Part shown: piece after piece, positions 55,503 through 64,000 of the stretch | Layout of the letters: each line of letters opens with the position of its first letter | How positions within the stretch are numbered: the first letter of the stretch is position 1 | Origin: Roseiarcus sp963775575 | Lineage (GTDB): Bacteria > Pseudomonadota > Alphaproteobacteria > Rhizobiales > Beijerinckiaceae | Assembly: GCA_963775575.1 (NCBI GenBank) | Contig: CAVZJG010000004.1 | Location: 310,001 to 374,000 of the forward strand | Direction of reading: 5' to 3' | Length of the DNA: 64,000 nucleotides | Notes under the pieces: model-generated | What the model was told of the DNA's origin: nothing | Seen by the model: the letters and a program-made list of their open reading frames with translations, nothing else | Databases searched by the model: none | Position numbers and translations under genes: made by a program

Positions 55503-57184
55503 ATGTCGAACGACGACTTCAATTTCGCGCGTGATTTCCTGCTCGCGCTTCGCGACAATTATCACGCCGCCAAGGCCGGATTCGTCTGGCCCCGGCCCGA
55601 ACGCTTCAACTGGGCGCTCGACTGGTTCGACGACGAACTCGCCGCGGGCGAGCACGGGGCGAAGCCGGCGCTGAAGATTCTCGGGGACAAGGTCGAGACC
55701 TATTCGTTCGCCGAACTTTCGCAAGCCTCATCGCGGCTCGCCAACGGCCTTCGCGCGCTCGGCGCCAAGCGCGGCGATCGCCTGCTGCTGATGCTCGACG
55801 CCGTCGCGCCGCTATGGATTACGACCCTGGCGGCGATGAAGCTCGGCCTGGTGACGATCCCGGCGGCGACGCAGCTCGCGCCCGCCGAAATCGACGATCG
55901 GCTGGCGCGCGGTCGCCCGCGCTTCATCGTCGCCGACGGCGCCGAGGCCGGCAAGTTCGCCTCTCGCGGCGAGGGCGCGGAGCGCATCGCGGTCGGCGCG
56001 GCGCCCGAGGGCTGGCGCGATTACGCCGCGCTGTTCAGCGCCAACCCGCACTTCGATCCGGACGGCGCCACGCTCGCCGACGACCCGTTGCTGCTCTATT
56101 TCACCGCCGGGACGACCGCGCGGCCCATGCTCGTGCTGCATAGCCACGCGAGCTATCCCATCGGCCATCTGACGACGATGTTCGGCCTCGGCGTCGAGCC
56201 GGGCGACGCGCATCTCGATGTTTCTTCGCCCGGTTGGGCCAAGCACGCCGGGTTGAGCCTCTTCGCGCCGTGGAACGCCGGGGCTTGCGTTCTCGCGCTC
56301 GCCGGGCGCCCCGAGCCGCGCGCGATCCTCGACGCGCTCGTCGCCCATCAGGCGACTTCGTTCTGCGCGCCGCCGACCGTTTGGCGCCAGCTCGTGCGGC
56401 TCGATCTCGGGCGGCGGCAAGTCGCGTTGCGCGAGGTCAATTCGTCGGGCGAGCCGCTCGACCCGGAAATCATCGAACAGGTCGGCCACGCCTGGGGCCT
56501 GACGTTGCGCGATTCCTATGGCCAGACGGAAACGACCATGATGATCGGCAATCCGCCGGGGCAGAAGATCGTTGCCGGCTCGATGGGCGCCCGCTGCCGG
56601 GCTATCGCATCGTGCTGCTGGACGGCGAAGGGCTCGAGTCCGATCACGGCGAAATCGTCGTCGCGCTCGCGCCGCGTCCGGTCGGCCTGATGCGCAGCTA
56701 TCAGGTCGAGGAGGGCGAACTCGGCGACGTCGAAGGCGGTTGCCACCGCACCGGCGACATCGGGCGCCGCGACGCCGAGGGCTACATCACGTATGTCGGG
56801 CGCGCCGACGAGCTGTTCAAATCGAGCGACTATCGCCTGAGCCCGTTCGAGTTGGAAAGCGCGCTGATCGAGCACCCCGCGGTCGCCGAGGCGGCGGTGG
56901 CGCCCGCGCCCGACGCGATGCGCCTGACGATCCCGAAAGCCTATGTCACGCTGGCCGCGGGCCATGCGCCGGACCGCGCCGCCGCGCTGGCGATCTTCGC
57001 TTACTTGCGCGACCGCCTCGCGCCCTACCAGCGCATCCGGCGGATCGAATTCGGCGAATTGCCGAAGACGGCCTCCGGCGAGATCCGCCGCGCCGATCTT
57101 CGCGCGCGCGAGGAGGCGCTGGCGGCGAAGGGCGAACGAGCGGAGCGCGAGTTTCGGCTGGAGGATTTTCCCGAGGTCGGGTAG
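55503..57184 (+). pseudogene. AMP-binding acyl-CoA synthetase, one-base frameshift
   Basis: The N-terminal frame (MSNDDFNFARDFLLALRDNY, LLYFTAGTTARPMLVLHSHA, RDSYGQTETTMMIGNPPGQK) runs to about 56585, and the C-terminal part (RPLPGYRIVLLDGEGLESDH, HRTGDIGRRDAEGYITYVGR, PKTASGEIRRADLRAREE) is in another frame. Adding one base in atgggcgcccgctg restores GSMGRPLPGYR and a 560-residue enzyme. It resembles acetyl/medium-chain acyl-CoA synthetases and could feed propionyl-CoA to Pcc. As with pccA, a sequencing indel is possible. Confidence 0.88.
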
Positions 57185-57340
57185 CGCGGGGCGTGGGCGC
57201 CGCTTTCGCGGCTTCGAGCGATTTCAATGGCTCGCAAGCAGGAAAATTTCCCTGTTGGCGAAAACAGGCCTCTGTCCAATATATACATTAGGTATGTGTA
57301 TATAAAAGCAAGTCGTCTTTAGATTGACGCGATTTCGACC

Positions 57341-57426
57341 GTCATCGCGAGCGACAGCGAAGCGATCCAGACTCGGCCGCCGCCGCGAACCCCAAGTCTG
57401 GATCGCGTCGCTTTGCTCGCGATGAC
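57341..57426. repeat. Intergenic inverted repeat ('gtcatcgcgagcg...cgatgac' type)
   Basis: The arms gtcatcgcgagcgacagcga and its continuation agcgatccagact pair with agtctggatcgcgtcgcttt and gctcgcgatgac. This is a well-known intergenic palindrome of alphaproteobacteria. It is the only thing I see in the 397-base gene-free stretch 57185-57581 apart from an AT-rich patch near 57280-57320. Confidence 0.75.
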
Positions 57427-57581
57427 GACCGAGAGGTTTCGACTTGAATGCATATCGATCGAGACATTTTCTGCGGCCTTCGCTGAGTTTCATCGCGCTC
57501 GCACAAAGTCGTCAGCTCCGGCGGTTATCAACGGCCGCGCGTCGCCCGGCTCGGAGGGGAGAAGGGGTTCGCGCTCTGGCC

Positions 57582-58772
57582 TTAAGCGTTGGCGCGTTCG
57601 AGATTGAGCGCGAGCAGGCGTTGCAGCGCGTCGTCGGTCGTAATGTCCTCGGGCCAGCCGTAGGCGCTCGCCACCGCGCGGTCGAGCGCGTCGTGCGCGT
57701 CGGCGAGCCAGCGCGGGCGCTCATTGTAGAGATTGGTCAGCGTGCGCTCCCTGAGCTTGACCGCCGCCTCGACGTTTTTCGGCAGGATGCGGTCGGGATA
57801 GCGGCGCGGCGCCTCGCCCGGCGCGGCGGTCGGCGTGACCTCGGGGACGATCTCGACGAGGTCCGGCGGATTGAGCCAGGCGCGGCGGAGATCGTCGAGT
57901 TTCTTCGCCGCCGCCGCGATGCGGATCGCGCGCGGCTCGGCGGCGGTGTCGGCGGCGGGGATGTTCGGCGTCAGGCCTTCGGGGAAGGGGAAGGTTTCGA
58001 AGGTGGTGGTCGGGGTGTAGCGCGGATCGTTGCCGACGCCGAGCCACGTGCCGAGCCGCAGCGACCACGCTTCGTGAAAGCGCGAATGCAGAATGCCGAA
58101 GGTCGTGTCGTCGTCGCGGGCGATGGCGACGGCGGCGGAGTCGAGGCAGATTACCGGCTCAACCCAAACGAACATACGATGCTTCGATACTCTCGGCGTC
58201 GCCATGAAGCGCCAGCGACCTTTCACGGCTGCGCTCAAGTCGGGGCGTGGCCGCCAATGTCTCCACCAAAATTCCTGGGCTTGGCTCTCTGAGTTGCTCT
58301 GTCGAACGGGTCGTATTACGTCGTTCGCGTACCGAAACGGTGACTCAAAAAATGTAACCTCTGTCCGGGAGAGCAGCCCAAAATCAATTATCCAGACGTC
58401 ACGAAGGCGACGCGCGATATCCGAGCCATTCACATACGGCCGCAAGACCTGCGAATTTGGAAGGCCATTCACATTCAAGGGCTCGATAAGCCAGCTACGG
58501 GCTAAGCTGCCGGGGATATCAAATGGTCCTGTCTTCTGGACGCCGATGAAGGCAACGTCTCGATTTTCCTCTAACTGACGAGCCAATGTAGCATTTGTCC
58601 CCGAAGTCAGGTCTGGATTAAGCTTTGAGACCTCAACTCCGTCGAGGTGCAACGATTCCGGTTTTGACGCAAAGCATATCAAGCTAACCCGTACTGCCGC
58701 GCCCTCTATGAGCCAAGGCTCATCACTCCACGCCTCGAAAATCGTTAGATCGCGCGCAATCGCATCGAGCAC
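57582..58772 (-). pseudogene. MmeI-like restriction-modification protein, C-terminal part
   Basis: The C-terminal 396 residues: LDAIARDLTIFEAWSDEPWL, AAVRVSLICFASKP, target-recognition region (QEFWWRHWRPRPDLSAAVKG) and FETFPFPEGLTPNIP. It is continuous with the N-terminal part at 59947-61659 once the IS630 element and one TA are removed, giving KNR-LVLDAIARDL across the join. It has no ribosome site of its own and probably is not made alone. Confidence 0.85.
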
Positions 58773-59887
58773 TAGTGTCCTGATTCCGAGTTAGCTGCGA
58801 TTTGGGCTTGTGCGATGGTGAGGGTTTTCAAGCAGAAGCGCTTTATGCTGGCGAGGATATCGTCTGCGGATTTTGTCCATCGGAAGGGCCTTGGATTGCA
58901 ATTGACGGCCTCGATGTAAGCGCGGATGGCGGCTTCCAATTCGACGGTGGAGCGGTGGACGCCTCGCCGTATTTGGCGATCGGTGATGTCGGCGAAGAAT
59001 CGCTCGACCTGATTGATCCAAGAACTCGATGTCGGCGTGAAATGGACGCGCCATCGCGGCCGTGCGCCGAGCCATTTCCGGATCGCCGGGGTCTTGTGGG
59101 TGGCGTAGTTGTCCATGACGAGGTGGATATCGAGATCGCTTGGAACGTTGCGTTCGATCTCGCGCAGGAAGCTCAAGAATTCGCGTCCGCGGTGGCGCGG
59201 ATAGCATCGCCCGATCACTTTGCCGGTGGCGGTGTCGAGGGCGGCGAACAGGGAGAGGGTTCCATGGCGCGTGTAGTCATGCGTGCGCCGCTCGACCTGA
59301 CCGGGGCGCAGGGGAAGTAGAGGCTGAGTCCGGTCCAACGCCTGGATATGGCTCTTTTCATCGACGCAGAGAACGATGGCCCGCTCGGGCGGGGCCAAGT
59401 ACAGTCCGACGATATCGCGAACTTTCTCGACAAAGAGCGGGTCGCTCGAAAGCTTGAACGTCTCGGTGCGATGCGGTTGAAGGTTGAACGCCTGCCAAAT
59501 CCGATGGATCGTCGAAGGCGCAAACCCGACGGCGCGCGCCATCGATCGAAGACTCCAGTGGGTCGCGTTCTCCGGCGTCGTCTCCAGGGTCAGGCGAATC
59601 GTTTCAGCGATCTCCATGTCGCTGATCCGTCGCGGGGCTCCAGGGCGCGGCTCGTCCAGCAGTCCCTCGACACAACGTTCGGCAAACCGCCGTCGCCACT
59701 TGCCGACGGTATTGGGCGCCACCCCCAACTGCTGACAAATCGTCAGGTTCTCGGCGTCTCGCGCCGCCAACAATATGATCCGCGCGCGCTGAGCCAAACC
59801 CTGCGCCGTCCGACGACGCGACGCCAGGCTTTCCAGTTCAGTGCGCTCGTCGTCCGTCAGACGAATCCTAGCCGCCCGCTTTCCCAT
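58772..59887 (-). CDS. IS630-family transposase
   Basis: A 371-residue transposase: N-terminal helix-turn-helix region (NLTICQQLGVAPNTVGKWRR) and a DDE domain with VLCVDEKSHIQALDRTQP, HLVMDNYATHKTPAIRKWLG and SSSWINQVERFFADIT. The frame is open in a single reading frame. Its stop is completed by the TA target duplication at 58773-58774. Confidence 0.92.
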   Translation of the reverse strand: MGKRAARIRLTDDERTELESLASRRRTAQGLAQRARIILLAARDAENLTICQQLGVAPNTVGKWRRRFAERCVEGLLDEPRPGAPRRISDMEIAETIRLTLETTPENATHWSLRSMARAVGFAPSTIHRIWQAFNLQPHRTETFKLSSDPLFVEKVRDIVGLYLAPPERAIVLCVDEKSHIQALDRTQPLLPLRPGQVERRTHDYTRHGTLSLFAALDTATGKVIGRCYPRHRGREFLSFLREIERNVPSDLDIHLVMDNYATHKTPAIRKWLGARPRWRVHFTPTSSSWINQVERFFADITDRQIRRGVHRSTVELEAAIRAYIEAVNCNPRPFRWTKSADDILASIKRFCLKTLTIAQAQIAANSESGH

Positions 59888-59946
59888 CGATCATCCCTCC
59901 GCAAATCAGCAGGCGAATGATCGCACGTATTTCTCGATCGGGACAC
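58775..59946 (-). mobile_element. IS630-family insertion sequence
   Basis: A 1172-base element whose ends read gtgtcctgat and (reverse complement) gtgtcccgat, flanked by TA at 58773-58774 and 59947-59948, the standard IS630 target duplication. It is inside the MmeI-like gene and in the same orientation. Confidence 0.93.
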
Positions 59947-61659
59947 TAGCCGGTTCTTGCCGCCCGTGATCGAATTTGTCGCGACTAGTCCAGCTCGGCT
60001 TGCCCTCGCGGCGACGAGCTGGGCGCGCGCTTTCTCAAACCACCAGCAAACGAGGTCGGAGAAGGGAGAAACCCGCCCGGCATATGTGTCACGCAATGCC
60101 TCCGCGTAACGATTGTCCAAACCGGAAAGCATTCTTTTCGTGCCCAGAAACGGCGGGTTGCCGACGATGTAATCCGCCGCCGGCCATTGCGCCTCGACAA
60201 AGCCGCCCTCGCCGTCCGGCGTCAGCAGCGCGTCGCGGCATTCGATCGAGTCGAGCTTGCGCATCACCGGGCGCGGATGGTGCGAAATGCCGTTGCGGAC
60301 GCGCCATTGAATGTCGCCGATCCAGATCGTCGTGCGCGCCAGTTCGGCGGCGAAGGGGTTGATTTCGACGCCGTGCAGGATTTCCGGCGCGACGCGCGGC
60401 ACGACCATGCCGAGGCCGAGCGCCTCGCATTCGAGGATGGCGCGATATTCGAGGTCCTTGACCGCCTGCAGCGCGAGATAGAGGAAATTGCCCGAGCCGC
60501 AGGCGGGATCGAGGATGCGAAGCGCGCAGAGGCGGTCGATGAACGCGTCGCGCTTGGCTTCCGCCTTGGCGCGCGCGGAATCGTACTTCTTGCCCAGATC
60601 GCGCTCGGCCGCGCGCCCGCCGCCGCCCGCCGCCTCGTTGACGGGCGCCATGATCTTTTCGATCTCCGCCTTGCTCGCCTCCCACTCGGCCCGCAACGGG
60701 CGCATGACGACCGGCTCGATGATGAGGGCGATTTTTTCCGGGTCGGTGTAATGCGCGCCGATCTGCGCGCGCTTGTCGGGGTCGAGAAAACGCTCGAACA
60801 AAGTGCCGAAGATCGTCGGGTCGATCAGGCTCCAGTCGAGGCTCGCCGCGGCGAACAGCAGGCTGATTTCGCCGTCCGCGAGCGCCAGCGGCGCGCGCCC
60901 GTCGAACAGGCCGCCGTTGAACGGCGCGATATCCTCGAGGTTGAAGTCGCCGCCGTCTCTCATGTCCTCGAACAGTGTGTTCAGCCATTCCTTCGCCTTG
61001 GCGGGCTTTCGCTCGGCGGTTTGCAGCAGCTTCTTCCAGACGCCGTTCGGCAACAGTCCGACGCTGTCGGCGAAGAAGCAGAAGACGAGCTGATTGACGA
61101 AGTGCGCGACCGCTTCCCGGTCGGGATTGCGGTGCTGCAAGCGGTCGGAAATCGTCTGGAACTTGTCGGCGGCCTCCTTGGTCAATTTGGCGCGCGTGTG
61201 TCCCGAACGAAGCGCCTCGGGATCGTGGAACACCGCGCGAAGAATGGCGAGATTCTCCGGTTCGGCGAGGTCGTCGAGCTCGAATTCGTAATTTGCGGGA
61301 ACCTCGTTGGTCCAGCGCGTCTCGATGCGAAAGAGATGCGTGTCGCAGGCGACGTGCAGCGGCGGGTTCTCCAGCGCCGCGGCGTAGCGCGTGAGCTGTT
61401 CGAGCGCTTTATCCAGATCGCGCTTCTTCTTCTTGTATTCCCAGGCGAAAAATCCCTTTTTCCACACGTCGGCGAAGCCGTCGCCGCCGCCAGTCTTGGA
61501 GACGCCCTTCTCGAAAGTGAAATGGTCGCCGACCGGATCGTCCTCGGCTGGGGTCGGGTGCTCGAAGACCTTGCAGAGGTCGAGAAAATGCTGCTGCGCG
61601 GCGCTGCGCTCGGTGAGCGCGACCGGCTTCCATTTGTGGATGAACTCTTGCGGGGTCAT
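59947..61659 (-). pseudogene. MmeI-like restriction-modification protein, N-terminal part
   Basis: The N-terminal 571 residues: an MmeI-type nuclease domain with FFAWEYKKKKRDLDKALEQL (D64, E74, K76 as a PD-ExK site), a helical spacer, then an adenine methyltransferase core with IGAHYTDPEKI, motif I RILDPACGSGNFLYLALQAV near 380 and motif IV YIVGNPPFLGTKRM near 500. It is cut at about residue 571 by IS630. Rejoined to 57582-58772 the protein is 967 residues, normal for type IIL enzymes that both methylate and cut. The current truncated product keeps nuclease and methyltransferase motifs but lacks the target-recognition domain. Confidence 0.88.
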
Positions 61660-61795
61660 GCGGCAGGTCGGCGGCGAAGGCCCCCGATTACCACGATTCG
61701 GCGCGCCCGCGTCGCCGTTGTCGCCTCGCCCACAGAAAACGGCCCCGCCTTGGCGAAGACGGCGCCGCGCGAAAAAGCGCTTGCGAACGCTTGAA

Positions 61796-62267
61796 TTACA
61801 TCGCCTGCAACATGCCGTGGCCCTTCGGCGTCATCATGCTTTCGCAGGTTCCCTTGGCGACGTATTTCCAGCGATGCGAATCGTAGTCGACGGTCGAGGC
61901 GCCGGCGCAGCTCATGCCGGCGCCGGCGGCGCAGTCGTTCTTGCCGGCGAGCGCGACGCCGTAGCACTTGTCGGCGTCCGGCTGCGCCGGCGCGGGGGCC
62001 GCCTTGGCGGCGGCGGCGAGCGCCAGCGCGGCGGCGAGCGAGCCGGCGAGCGTGGCGGAGGCGAAGGCGGCTCTGGCGTGTAACTCCCAAGCACCCCCCC
62101 TCGCTCGGCCGTGGAGGCAGGTCAGTGCTCAGCGAGTGCCGCCGCCGATTTGGGTTTGTTCGCGATGCGATTCATCTTTGTTCGCAACGTTGCCACCCTG
62201 CCGACGGGAAACGCACGGTTTTGGCCTCCAAAAGAGGGGGGTGCTTGGGAGTTACTCTGGCGTTCAT
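61796..62267 (-). pseudogene. DUF2282 bufferin-type precursor, interrupted by a MITE
   Basis: Removing the MITE at 62080-62255 and one 8-base duplication gives a 95-residue gene: start at 62267 with GAGGAG ahead, signal MNARAAFASATLAGSLAAAL, then the DUF2282 core CYGVALAGKNDCAAGAGMSC and KYVAKGTCESMM. DUF2282 proteins (BufA1-type bufferins) are exported metal-binding peptides matured by BufB/BufC; those partner genes are not here. The MITE breaks the frame after four codons, and an in-frame stop at 62129-62131 with no usual start codon downstream means it should not be made. Confidence 0.85.
62080..62255. mobile_element. IS66-related MITE
   Basis: A 176-base non-coding element with perfect 20-base inverted ends (gtaactcccaagcacccccc). 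The first 12 bases equal the ends of the IS66 elements at 36563-39617, and the flanks carry a perfect 8-base duplication tctggcgt (62072-62079 and 62256-62263), the IS66 length. It was therefore probably moved by an IS66-type transposase. Confidence 0.9.
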
Positions 62268-62480
62268 GGGCGTTGTCTCCTCGTTGAAAGGAAAGGCGTT
62301 TTTCTGGAGCGTCGGCTTGTCGCCGCGCCCGCCGGCCGAACCGCTCGGCCGTGCACGAGGTCTTTCGCGCCGCCGCCGCCGCGGTTACTGCGGGCGCGAT
62401 TTCGAGATCGTGAGGACCGCTCGCCGCGCGCGCCGGCGCCGAACTCCGGCCGACAAATGTCCAGAGCCGTCGCCACTGTG
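62268..62480. other. Gene-free stretch upstream of the bufferin-type gene
   Basis: No gene supported on either strand. It contains the presumed promoter and leader of the bufferin-type gene on the minus strand and continues into PAL-3. Confidence 0.3.
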
Positions 62481-62618
62481 CGCCTTCGACCTCTTGGATA
62501 GCCTCTTTTTCCGACCGTCGCAGCCTGTCAAGGACGGCGCTTCGCGCCGCCGCGTCGCGGCTGAAGTCCTTGACAGGCTGCGACGGTCGGAAGTCTTGCA
62601 TCCAAGAGGTCGAAGGCG
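62481..62618. repeat. Palindromic element PAL-3 (double inverted repeat)
   Basis: The outer arms 62481-62498 and 62601-62618 are perfect 18-base reverse complements (cgccttcgacctcttgga). The inner arms 62511-62534 and 62567-62590 are perfect over 24 bases (core gcagcctgtcaagga). The 32-base loop is the reverse complement of the PAL-1 loop with small changes. It lies between the bufferin locus and proS. Confidence 0.88.
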
Positions 62619-62797
62619 GGGATCGTCGCGTCGCCGAAGCGCTCGGGGAAACCCGGATTCGGCCTCGCGGCGCGCGCGCCGGCGCCGACTTGCCCTTTCC
62701 GCGCCGATGGGGCCATAACGCGCGGCGCGCGGCTGGTCGCGTGTTTCGTTCATTCGGGCTGTTCCCTCCAGCCCGACCCCGTCAGAGTCGCGCGCCC

Positions 62798-64000
62798 ATG
62801 CGTCTTTCCCGCTATTTCCTGCCGATCGCCAAGGAAACGCCGAAGGAGGCGGAGATCGTCTCGCACCGGCTGATGCTGCGCGCCGGCATGATCCGGCAGG
62901 AGGCGGCGGGCATCTACGCCTGGCTGCCGCTGGGCCTCCGGGCGTTGCAGAAGATCTGCGCCGTGGTGCGCGAGGAACAAGACCGCTCCGGCGCGATCGA
63001 ACTGCTGATGCCGACCCTCCAGTCGGCCGAACTGTGGCGCGAATCCGGCCGCTACGACGACTATGGCAAGGAGATGCTGCGCATCCGCGACCGCCACGAG
63101 CGCGACATGCTCTACGGGCCGACCAACGAGGAGATGGTCACCGAGATCTTCCGCGCCAACGTCCGCTCGTACAAGGACCTGCCGCTCAACCTCTATCACA
63201 TCCAATGGAAGTTCCGCGACGAGGTCAGGCCGCGCTTCGGCGTGATGCGCTCAAGGGAATTCCTGATGAAGGACGCCTATTCCTTCGACCTCGACGCGGC
63301 GGGCGCGCGCCATTCCTACAACAAGATGTTCGCCGCCTACCTGCGCACCTTTTCGCGCTTCGGCCTCACCGCGATCCCGATGCGCGCCGACGCCGGCCCG
63401 ATCGGCGGCGACCTTTCCCACGAATTCATCATCCTGGCCGACACCGGCGAGAGCGAAGTCTTTTGCCACAAGGACTATCTCGGGTTCGCGCCGCCGCCCG
63501 AGACAATCGACTTCGACGACGCCGCCGCGATGCAGGGCGTGTTCGATCAATGGACTTCGCTCTACGCGGCGACCTCGGAAAAGCACAACCCGGCGGCGTT
63601 CGCGCGCATCGCGCCGGAGGCGCGGATTTCGGCGCGCGGCATCGAGGTCGGCCATATTTTCTACTTCGGAACCAAGTACTCCGAGCCGATGAAGGCGGTC
63701 GTCAACGGCCCCGACGGCAAGGAGCGCAGCGTGCACATGGGTTCCTACGGCATCGGCCCGAGCCGCCTCGTCGCCGCGCTGATCGAGGCGGGCCACGACG
63801 AAGCCGGCATGATCTGGCCCGAGGCGGCGGCGCCGTTCGCGGTCGGCGTCGTCAACCTCAAGGTCGGCGACGCGGGTTGCGACGGCGCCTGCGCGCGCAT
63901 CTACGCGGCGCTCGGCAAGGCCGGCGTCGACGCGCTCTACGACGACCGCGACGAGCGGCCGGGAGCGAAATTCGCCGTCATGGACCTGATCGGCCTGCCC
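62798..64000 (+). CDS. proS: Prolyl-tRNA synthetase, N-terminal part
   Basis: The first 401 codons of ProRS, running off the right end of the window. MRLSRYFLPIAKETPKEAEI then RQEAAGIYAWLPLGLRALQK, motif 2 WKFRDEVRPRFGVMRSREFL and MKDAYSFDLD identify it, and GSYGIGPSRLVAALIEAGHD is motif 3. It is the short bacterial form without the large editing insertion, as in alphaproteobacteria. The start is the first ATG in the conserved N-terminus. Confidence 0.96.
   Translation, partial: MRLSRYFLPIAKETPKEAEIVSHRLMLRAGMIRQEAAGIYAWLPLGLRALQKICAVVREEQDRSGAIELLMPTLQSAELWRESGRYDDYGKEMLRIRDRHERDMLYGPTNEEMVTEIFRANVRSYKDLPLNLYHIQWKFRDEVRPRFGVMRSREFLMKDAYSFDLDAAGARHSYNKMFAAYLRTFSRFGLTAIPMRADAGPIGGDLSHEFIILADTGESEVFCHKDYLGFAPPPETIDFDDAAAMQGVFDQWTSLYAATSEKHNPAAFARIAPEARISARGIEVGHIFYFGTKYSEPMKAVVNGPDGKERSVHMGSYGIGPSRLVAALIEAGHDEAGMIWPEAAAPFAVGVVNLKVGDAGCDGACARIYAALGKAGVDALYDDRDERPGAKFAVMDLIGLP

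Noticed and set aside
57341..57426. Inverted repeat considered as a new element
   Set aside because: It matches the commonplace intergenic gcgagcg...cgctcgc palindrome of alphaproteobacteria.

Overview
The window is high-GC chromosomal DNA from an alphaproteobacterium, most likely Hyphomicrobiales (Rhizobiales). I infer this from gene content and order: a TPR/YfgM-like protein next to der, a BA14K protein, an ATP12 chaperone after an RluA-type synthase, DUF374-waaA-lpxK, folE-hisI, and propionyl-CoA carboxylase genes. A methylotroph or phototroph-like relative (Beijerinckiaceae/Methylocystaceae type) fits the HiPIP, the bufferin-type gene and the hydrogenase remnant, but this is inference. 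Both ends cut genes: lepA enters from the left and proS leaves on the right.

Layout. 1-4.1 kb: the lepA 3' end, followed by two more partial copies of that 3' end; a frameshifted TIR-domain gene and a DUF2442 gene lie between the copies. 4.3-15.2 kb: mostly housekeeping and signalling genes (PAS-PAS-GAF-GGDEF-EAL protein, PEBP, Usp, Mop, SuhB, SDR, CBS, hisI, folE, NifU-like scaffold, yidD), with one RelE/XRE toxin-antitoxin pair and a hydrogenase small-subunit remnant. 15.3-20.1 kb: a cell-envelope acylation cassette (three SGNH hydrolase-like exported proteins, an MBOAT acyltransferase and a small membrane protein). 20.2-24.8 kb: higBA, an IS1634-family element and an unrecognised gene of lower GC. 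24.8-36.5 kb: FemAB/GNAT-like protein, BA14K, GlsB, thrS, an EamA transporter, kdsA, queF, cysQ and a DUF374-waaA-lpxK lipid A/Kdo operon. 36.5-44.6 kb: an accessory block with two tandem IS66 elements splitting the tail of a helix-turn-helix gene, a second near-identical IS1634 copy, a DUF262 (GmrSD-like) gene and a 160-bp palindrome. 44.6-57.2 kb: rluC-like, ATP12, trmO, pccB, a FitA/VapC pair, pccA (frameshifted), an internally deleted RidA, HiPIP, TPR protein, der and an acyl-CoA synthetase (frameshifted). 57.2-62.8 kb: a second accessory block with an MmeI-like restriction-modification gene interrupted by IS630, a DUF2282 bufferin-type gene interrupted by an IS66-related MITE, and another palindrome. 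proS follows.

Functionally, the core genes serve outer-membrane lipid A/Kdo synthesis (kdsA, DUF374 acyltransferase, waaA, lpxK), translation (lepA, thrS, proS, der, trmO, an RluA synthase, queF) and propionyl-CoA metabolism (pccB/pccA with an acyl-CoA synthetase nearby). The accessory blocks hold defence-type genes (TIR, DUF262, MmeI-like, three toxin-antitoxin pairs), several broken by mobile elements whose insertions can be reversed on paper with the reading frame restored exactly.

The most notable unexplained structures are: the repeated lepA 3' ends bracketing accessory genes; a three-member family of 130-160 bp double palindromes; a dispersed 'R' repeat; two parallel arrangements of IS1634, lower-GC gene and R repeat; and an IS66-type MITE inside a bufferin gene.
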